Positions 41,802-45,799 of a DNA stretch of 45,799 bases are shown here, one piece after another; position 1 is the stretch's first letter; every line of letters begins with the position of its first letter. The stretch covers positions 7,280-53,078 of the forward strand of contig DHGD01000102.1 in NCBI GenBank assembly GCA_002402575.1, in the 5' to 3' direction. The notes below the pieces were generated by a model. That model searched no databases. It saw only the letters and a program-made list of their open reading frames with translations, and was not told the DNA's origin. This stretch comes from Syntrophomonas sp. UBA4807. Lineage in GTDB: Bacteria; Bacillota; Syntrophomonadia; Syntrophomonadales; Syntrophomonadaceae. Position numbers and translations under genes: made by a program.

Positions 41802-42974
41802 CTAAATGACCTCATCTTCCATCAAGGCATGTATTTCTGCCTGGGTATATCCCAAACCCTGAAGAATCTGAATATTATGCTCCCCCCGCCTGGGAAAAGC
41901 CCAATGTATGTCAGCCGAATAATCTGCGAATTTGATGACAGGTCCCGGCAGGGTCAAGTCAACACCACTATCCCTGAAGTTCTTAAGTTTAATAATCGCG
42001 TTGCGTTCTCTTATCTGGGGATGTTCACTAACTTGGGCGAAATTCAAAACCGGGGTGACGCATGCTGCATCACTAAATATTTTCAACCATTCGCATTGGC
42101 TTTTGTCTTTGATGGCGGCTTGAATCCCTCTTACCATTTCTTCTTGCCGGTTTGGTTCTTTATGAAATTCTATGTATTCAGGTTTGCCGATTCCCTGGCA
42201 GAAATTCACCCAGTACTTGGGTTCTGACGCCCCCACACTTATATACTTGCCGTCACTTGTCTCATATATATTGAAATACGCATAACGACCGGTCAAGCGT
42301 GTGTCTCCCCTCACGGGGACTTCACCGTTGACCGAACATTCTGCCATAGTATAGCTAGTTAGACTAACGGCACTATCCAGCATTGCGACATCACAAAACT
42401 TTCCAAAGCCAGTCCTCTCTCTGTGCAGGAGAGCAATAAGAATCGCTATGGCTCCGTATAATGACCCGCCAACAGCTGATACCTGCACAGCCGACATTGC
42501 CGGGGGATCCCCTTTCCGCCCGGTTAACTCGGTTATTCCCGCTAAACCTACGATATTTATGTCGTGAGCCGGGCTGTCCCGCAGCGGCCCGGTATTTCCA
42601 TAAGCTGTGAGCGAACAGTATATTAAAGCTGGATTTATTTCCGCCAGCATATGATAGCCGAGTCCCAGATTATCCATGGTCCCAGGTCTAAATCCATCTA
42701 TAATGACGTCGCTTACCTCAGCCAGTCTCTTGAATACGGACTTTCCCCGGCTCTTCCTCAGGTCGAGAGTCAGACTGCGTTTGTTGCGATTGATAGAGAA
42801 AAACTGGGCGCTCTCCCCGTCCAAGCCAGGCAAATTATAACGCACCGGATCACCGCCGCGATCTTCAATCTTAATTATCTCAGCGCCGTAATCCCCAAGA
42901 ATTTGCGAGCAAAATGATCCGGGTAGGGATCTTGACAAATCCAACACACGAATTCCAGCCAAAGGACTGGCCAT
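41802..42974 (-). CDS. CaiB/BaiF (class III) CoA-transferase family protein lacking the catalytic Asp
   Basis: The 390-residue protein has the class III fold signatures: GIRVLDLSRSLPGSFCSQILGDYGAEIIKIED, FFSINRNKRSLTLDL, VIIDGFRPGTMDNLGLGY and LHRERTGFGKFCDVAMLD. Family members move CoA between acids (or racemise acyl-CoA) through an aspartate in a segment like VQIADLGGG. Here the segment reads VQVSAVGGS, with Ala167 (codon GCT at 42476-42474) at that position, one base from an Asp codon. The rest of the frame is intact with a good ribosome site (GGGGG before ATG 42974). Either the reaction has changed or the protein acts without covalent catalysis. It has its own sigma-54-like promoter and precedes the activator gene. 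Confidence 0.85.
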   Translation of the reverse strand: MASPLAGIRVLDLSRSLPGSFCSQILGDYGAEIIKIEDRGGDPVRYNLPGLDGESAQFFSINRNKRSLTLDLRKSRGKSVFKRLAEVSDVIIDGFRPGTMDNLGLGYHMLAEINPALIYCSLTAYGNTGPLRDSPAHDINIVGLAGITELTGRKGDPPAMSAVQVSAVGGSLYGAIAILIALLHRERTGFGKFCDVAMLDSAVSLTSYTMAECSVNGEVPVRGDTRLTGRYAYFNIYETSDGKYISVGASEPKYWVNFCQGIGKPEYIEFHKEPNRQEEMVRGIQAAIKDKSQCEWLKIFSDAACVTPVLNFAQVSEHPQIRERNAIIKLKNFRDSGVDLTLPGPVIKFADYSADIHWAFPRRGEHNIQILQGLGYTQAEIHALMEDEVI

Positions 42975-43098
42975 CCTAATTCCCCCTTCTTGCTAAAGAA
43001 GCTAAAGCCCTGGCGCCCCTTCATATGCCGCAGGGCTGTACATCTCATGTCCCAGTTGTTGTGTTTATTACATTAAATAGATCGTTTTATGACAATAT

Positions 43099-43115
43099 TG
43101 CAAGTATCATACCAA
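43099..43115 (-). promoter_or_regulatory. Possible sigma-54 promoter upstream of the CaiB-family gene
   Basis: TGGTATG-ATAC-TTGCA (minus strand 43114-43099) has the required GG and GC and exact spacing, with two C-to-T deviations in the -24 box. It lies about 125 bases before ATG 42974. The rest of the 323-base gap to the plus-strand ATPase gene shows nothing else I can identify. Confidence 0.5.
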
Positions 43116-43297
43116 GGTCCAGGTCCGGATATTGCGTTCGTTTTAAGCGCATGCCCCAGCATGGAGTTTTATTAAACTCAAATGTTATCAGCGTTATTGC
43201 CCCGTTATTAATTCCCCAGGATAAACCAGCTTAATTATTTTCTATCTGTCATATAGATATAGATGAGAAACATGACTTTTTGAAGGGAGGTCTGTCC

Positions 43298-44404
43298 ATG
43301 GCATTGCGTCGCTTCGTCTATCCGGGAGGCAACACTCGTTTTGGATTCTATTCCTTTTATGAGCATATGGTCGGTGCGGAGGTGGAGCAAAAGATCATAT
43401 TGAAAGGCGGGCCCGGTGTTGGAAAATCTAGTCTCATAAAAAAGGTGGGAGAATACTTCGCGGGGCTAGGGGTGGATATCGAAGAGCACGGATGTTCCTC
43501 AGATCCGGATTCTTTAGACGGCATTGTCATCGGCAGGCAGCAATTCTGTCTGGTGGATGGCACCAGTCCCCATATAGTGGATCCAGTGTATCCAGGCGCG
43601 GTGGACCAGATAGTCAACCTGGGCGATTATTGGAACCAGGAGCTAATCAAGGCCCATCGCCGGGAGATTGTAAATCTGACCAATGATATTTCCAAGTGTT
43701 TCGCACGGGCTTACGGAAGGCTGAAAGAATGTGCGCTGGTCGGGGATGAATTAAAAAGGCATTTCGGTGAGAATCGGGTCGCGAAATCGCTGAACCGCAA
43801 TGTGCAGGGAATAACCGCTGACTTTTTGGCGGGTACAGTAACAGATTACCGTCCTTTAAGACATCTCTTCGCCGGCGCGCTGACTCCGGGGGGAATGAAG
43901 ACCCGTCTTGACACCCTGGTAAACGAACAAACTGCGGTATTTGCAGTTAAGAGCAGTCCAGGCGCAGGGGTTCAGGATTTGTTTACCCACACCCGCCGCC
44001 TCATGGAACAGGGCGGTATCTACGGCGAGATCTTCCACAATCCTGTAGACCCGGATGATATCGATTATATACTGGTTCCCTCCAGCAATGCTCTTTTAAT
44101 CGATGTCACCTCCAGTCTCTTGCCTTATAAAGATATACTCAAGGGGATGAAAATGAAGCGTCTGTTAGATTTAGATCAACTGCTCGATCACGAAGGCGTA
44201 TCCGCCCGGGCTAAGCTGATTTTTTCCGCCTCGCAGCGCTACGATCAAGGCATCGCCGAAGTGGTGGAGATCCTGCAGACCGCAAAGATTTGGCACGATG
44301 AATTAGAAACCTATTACATCCCGGCGATGGATTTCGATGCTGTGGAAGCATGCCGACAGCAGATAGTAAAAGACTGGCAGGCACAACTAGCCGCAAAGCT
44401 CTAG
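43298..44404 (+). CDS. Two-domain P-loop ATPase of unknown function
   Basis: The 368-residue protein resembles the uncharacterised PRK06851-type ATPases, which contain two related P-loop domains. The N-terminal half has the family opening PGGNTRFGFYSFYEH and a complete Walker A, GGPGVGKS (37-44). The second half begins near residue 185 (HLFAGALTPGGMKTRLDTL), but its P-loop position reads KSSPGAGVQDLF, lacking the Lys-Ser/Thr needed for nucleotide binding, so only the first site is likely active. I start at ATG 43298 behind GGGAGG. It is transcribed away from the CaiB gene, and its TAG overlaps the moeA stop on the other strand. Function is unknown. Confidence 0.8.
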   Translation: MALRRFVYPGGNTRFGFYSFYEHMVGAEVEQKIILKGGPGVGKSSLIKKVGEYFAGLGVDIEEHGCSSDPDSLDGIVIGRQQFCLVDGTSPHIVDPVYPGAVDQIVNLGDYWNQELIKAHRREIVNLTNDISKCFARAYGRLKECALVGDELKRHFGENRVAKSLNRNVQGITADFLAGTVTDYRPLRHLFAGALTPGGMKTRLDTLVNEQTAVFAVKSSPGAGVQDLFTHTRRLMEQGGIYGEIFHNPVDPDDIDYILVPSSNALLIDVTSSLLPYKDILKGMKMKRLLDLDQLLDHEGVSARAKLIFSASQRYDQGIAEVVEILQTAKIWHDELETYYIPAMDFDAVEACRQQIVKDWQAQLAAKL

Positions 44405-45609
44405 AACAAGGCGACCCTGCAGATTGACCCTCCGGCTAGTCCCTGTTCTACCGCGCCGATGTGAATGTAGCCGTCCGCCCTGGAGAGGATACCCATCAGG
44501 CCGGATTTCCCCAACAAAGGGCGGGCCGACCATTGGCCCGCTTCTTCTTGCAAGGACACCGGCACAAAATCGTCCCGGCCAGGCTGGGAGGCGATATTCT
44601 GCAACAGCCGGGCAAATAACGGATAAGGCTTGCTGTTATCCAGCAGAGGTTGAACAACAACATGGAACATCATCAGAGCGGATACCGGATGCCCGGGCAG
44701 GCCGATTATTAGTCGGTCATTTATTTTCACTGCCAGGGTGGGTTTGCCTGGTTTAACCGCCAGGCCATGGAACAATAGCTCCGCATCCGGAAATGACAGC
44801 AAAACGTCCAGAGTAAAATCGGCTATGCCCACTGAGCTTCCGCCTGATAATAGGGTTAGATCGTTGTCCTGTAGTGATTTGGCCACCATCGCTTTGAGCT
44901 GCCGGGCTTCGTCCCCCACCAGCGGATAGTTGCTGGCATTGTGTCCAAGCCTGGCAACTGCGGCAGCCAGGCTGAAGGAATTGACATCCCGCACTTGACC
45001 AGGTTGGGGCTGACTCTCAATAGGGATCACCTCATCACCGCTGCTTATGATGCCTACTTGGTAGGGCTTTAATACTGAAACGGTCTTAAGGCCTAACGAG
45101 GCCAGGAGTCCGATGTCCTGCGGGCGCAGCACATGCCTTTCAGGAAACAGCACCTGGCCACATCTGATATCCTCCCCGGTAAGCATGACGTTTTCTCCGG
45201 GGCTGACGGGACGGTAGGCCAATACGGTATCATCACCCAGTTTTTCGGTATATTCAACCATCAGAGCGGCGTCACTGCCAGTCGGCAGCATGCCCCCGGT
45301 CGGTATCCAGGCACATTCCCCGCTCCCCAGCTCAAAATCCGGCCCGGCCCCCATAAGAACCGAACCGACACACTGAAAAAAGGCCGGCAGAGCTTCACTT
45401 GCCCCAAAACTGTCCATAGCTCTAAGGGCATAGCCATCCACCGTAGACCGATCGAAAGCGGGCACATCTTCAGGACTGTACAGCAAGCCTGATAATGCCC
45501 TGCCACTGCTTTCACCCAGAGTACACTCCTCCGCCTGCTGACTGGCTATAGCTTTCCGCAGCCTCAGCACAGCCTCTTCGTAACTCATTACTTTTAGGAA
45601 TTCGCCCAT
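44401..45609 (-). CDS. moeA: Molybdopterin molybdenumtransferase MoeA
   Basis: The 402-residue protein inserts molybdate (or tungstate) into adenylylated molybdopterin. Typical MoeA segments are FDRSTVDGYALRAMD near residue 55, YQVGIISSGDEVI, VRDVNSFSLAAAV, LLSGGSSVG and IIGLPGHPVSALMMF, and a C-terminal beta-barrel domain. Length is normal (about 400). An organism of this type would need it for Mo- or W-dependent formate dehydrogenases, used to dispose of electrons as formate; that link is inference. ATG 45609 is preceded by a sigma-A promoter. The stop codon shares CTAG (44401-44404) with the convergent ATPase gene. Confidence 0.94.
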   Translation of the reverse strand: MGEFLKVMSYEEAVLRLRKAIASQQAEECTLGESSGRALSGLLYSPEDVPAFDRSTVDGYALRAMDSFGASEALPAFFQCVGSVLMGAGPDFELGSGECAWIPTGGMLPTGSDAALMVEYTEKLGDDTVLAYRPVSPGENVMLTGEDIRCGQVLFPERHVLRPQDIGLLASLGLKTVSVLKPYQVGIISSGDEVIPIESQPQPGQVRDVNSFSLAAAVARLGHNASNYPLVGDEARQLKAMVAKSLQDNDLTLLSGGSSVGIADFTLDVLLSFPDAELLFHGLAVKPGKPTLAVKINDRLIIGLPGHPVSALMMFHVVVQPLLDNSKPYPLFARLLQNIASQPGRDDFVPVSLQEEAGQWSARPLLGKSGLMGILSRADGYIHIGAVEQGLAGGSICRVALF

Positions 45610-45664
45610 ATTGTTAGCCTCTCATACATATTACAGGGCGGATATTCCATCAGCCCTTAGCTCT

Positions 45665-45694
45665 ATTATACTTAAACACGATTACAGTTGAAAA
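45665..45694 (-). promoter_or_regulatory. Sigma-A promoter of moeA
   Basis: A perfect -10 TATAAT (minus strand 45670-45665) and a -35-like TTTTCA (45694-45689) are separated by 18 bases; the start would be about 50 bases before the moeA ATG. The remaining bases to the right edge hold no complete gene; CAGGAG at about 45787-45792 on the plus strand could be the ribosome site of a divergent gene beyond the edge. Confidence 0.6.
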
Positions 45695-45799
45695 CAAACA
45701 CGCTGGCAATTGAAATCGCCTTCAGCCTAATTTCATGCGGCTGGTTTTGTTTTGATGCCCTTTGCGATACAATAATTGAAAACCTTCAGGAGTCTACAA

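Noticed and set aside
1..45799. Mobile elements, CRISPR arrays, tRNA or rRNA genes, prophage
   Set aside because: No transposase or integrase motifs, no regularly spaced direct repeats, and no tRNA or rRNA signatures were found on either strand.

Overview
The window looks like a chromosomal segment of a strictly anaerobic, fatty-acid-oxidising Firmicute close to the Syntrophomonadaceae. This rests on gene content and order: a Firmicutes block recJ-relA-dtd-MBL-hemZ-hisS-aspS-6S RNA-tcdA, a T-box leader, and a large beta-oxidation gene set (CoA transferase, acyl-CoA dehydrogenase, crotonases, 3-hydroxyacyl-CoA dehydrogenase, thiolases). Sigma-54 promoters and enhancer-binding regulators with CBS domains accompany that set. 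The assignment is inference; no rRNA or other taxonomic marker lies here.

Left part (1-18.7 kb), all on the minus strand. A MalT-like LuxR-family regulator is cut by the left edge. Reading from right to left, a housekeeping block begins with recJ, relA, dtd and a metallo-beta-lactamase-fold hydrolase. Next is a T-box leader with two consecutive antiterminator/terminator modules but only one visible specifier stem (apparently Phe UUC). It precedes a DAHP synthase gene and a short, divergent prephenate dehydratase-like gene. The block continues with hemZ, hisS, aspS, a 6S RNA gene in the same place as B. subtilis 6S-1 (aspS-yrvM gap), tcdA, an endonuclease III-like glycosylase, a phenylacetate-CoA ligase family gene and a tandem ACT-domain gene, and ends at a strong terminator.

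Middle part (18.7-27.6 kb). A near-perfect sigma-54 promoter precedes a plus-strand pair: an acyl-CoA dehydrogenase with features of a non-decarboxylating glutaryl-CoA dehydrogenase, and gcdA (glutaconyl-CoA decarboxylase alpha subunit). Downstream is a CBS-PAS-AAA+-Fis sigma-54 activator. A minus-strand pair follows, encoding a soluble chemoreceptor and an MFS transporter of the OFA/monocarboxylate type.

Right part (27.6-45.8 kb). A nine-gene minus-strand cluster (38842 down to 27602) encodes a CoA transferase, a sodium:solute symporter, a crotonase, a long acyl-CoA dehydrogenase, a thiolase, a 3-hydroxybutyryl-CoA dehydrogenase, a second crotonase, a second thiolase and a degenerate thiolase-like protein. 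Together these could activate butyrate, oxidise it to acetoacetyl-CoA and cleave that to acetyl-CoA. A sigma-54-like promoter precedes the cluster, and a second CBS-PAS-AAA+-Fis activator, with its own consensus sigma-54 promoter, is encoded upstream. Further right are a CaiB/BaiF protein whose nucleophilic Asp appears to be Ala, a two-domain P-loop ATPase, and moeA.

The two metabolic modules meet at crotonyl-CoA: glutaryl-CoA dehydrogenase plus glutaconyl-CoA decarboxylase would deliver it, and the crotonase/Hbd/thiolase set would consume it. Each module has its own paralogous sigma-54 activator. EtfAB, membrane electron carriers and the other decarboxylase subunits are not in the window. 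No tRNA, rRNA, IS element, CRISPR array or prophage was seen.
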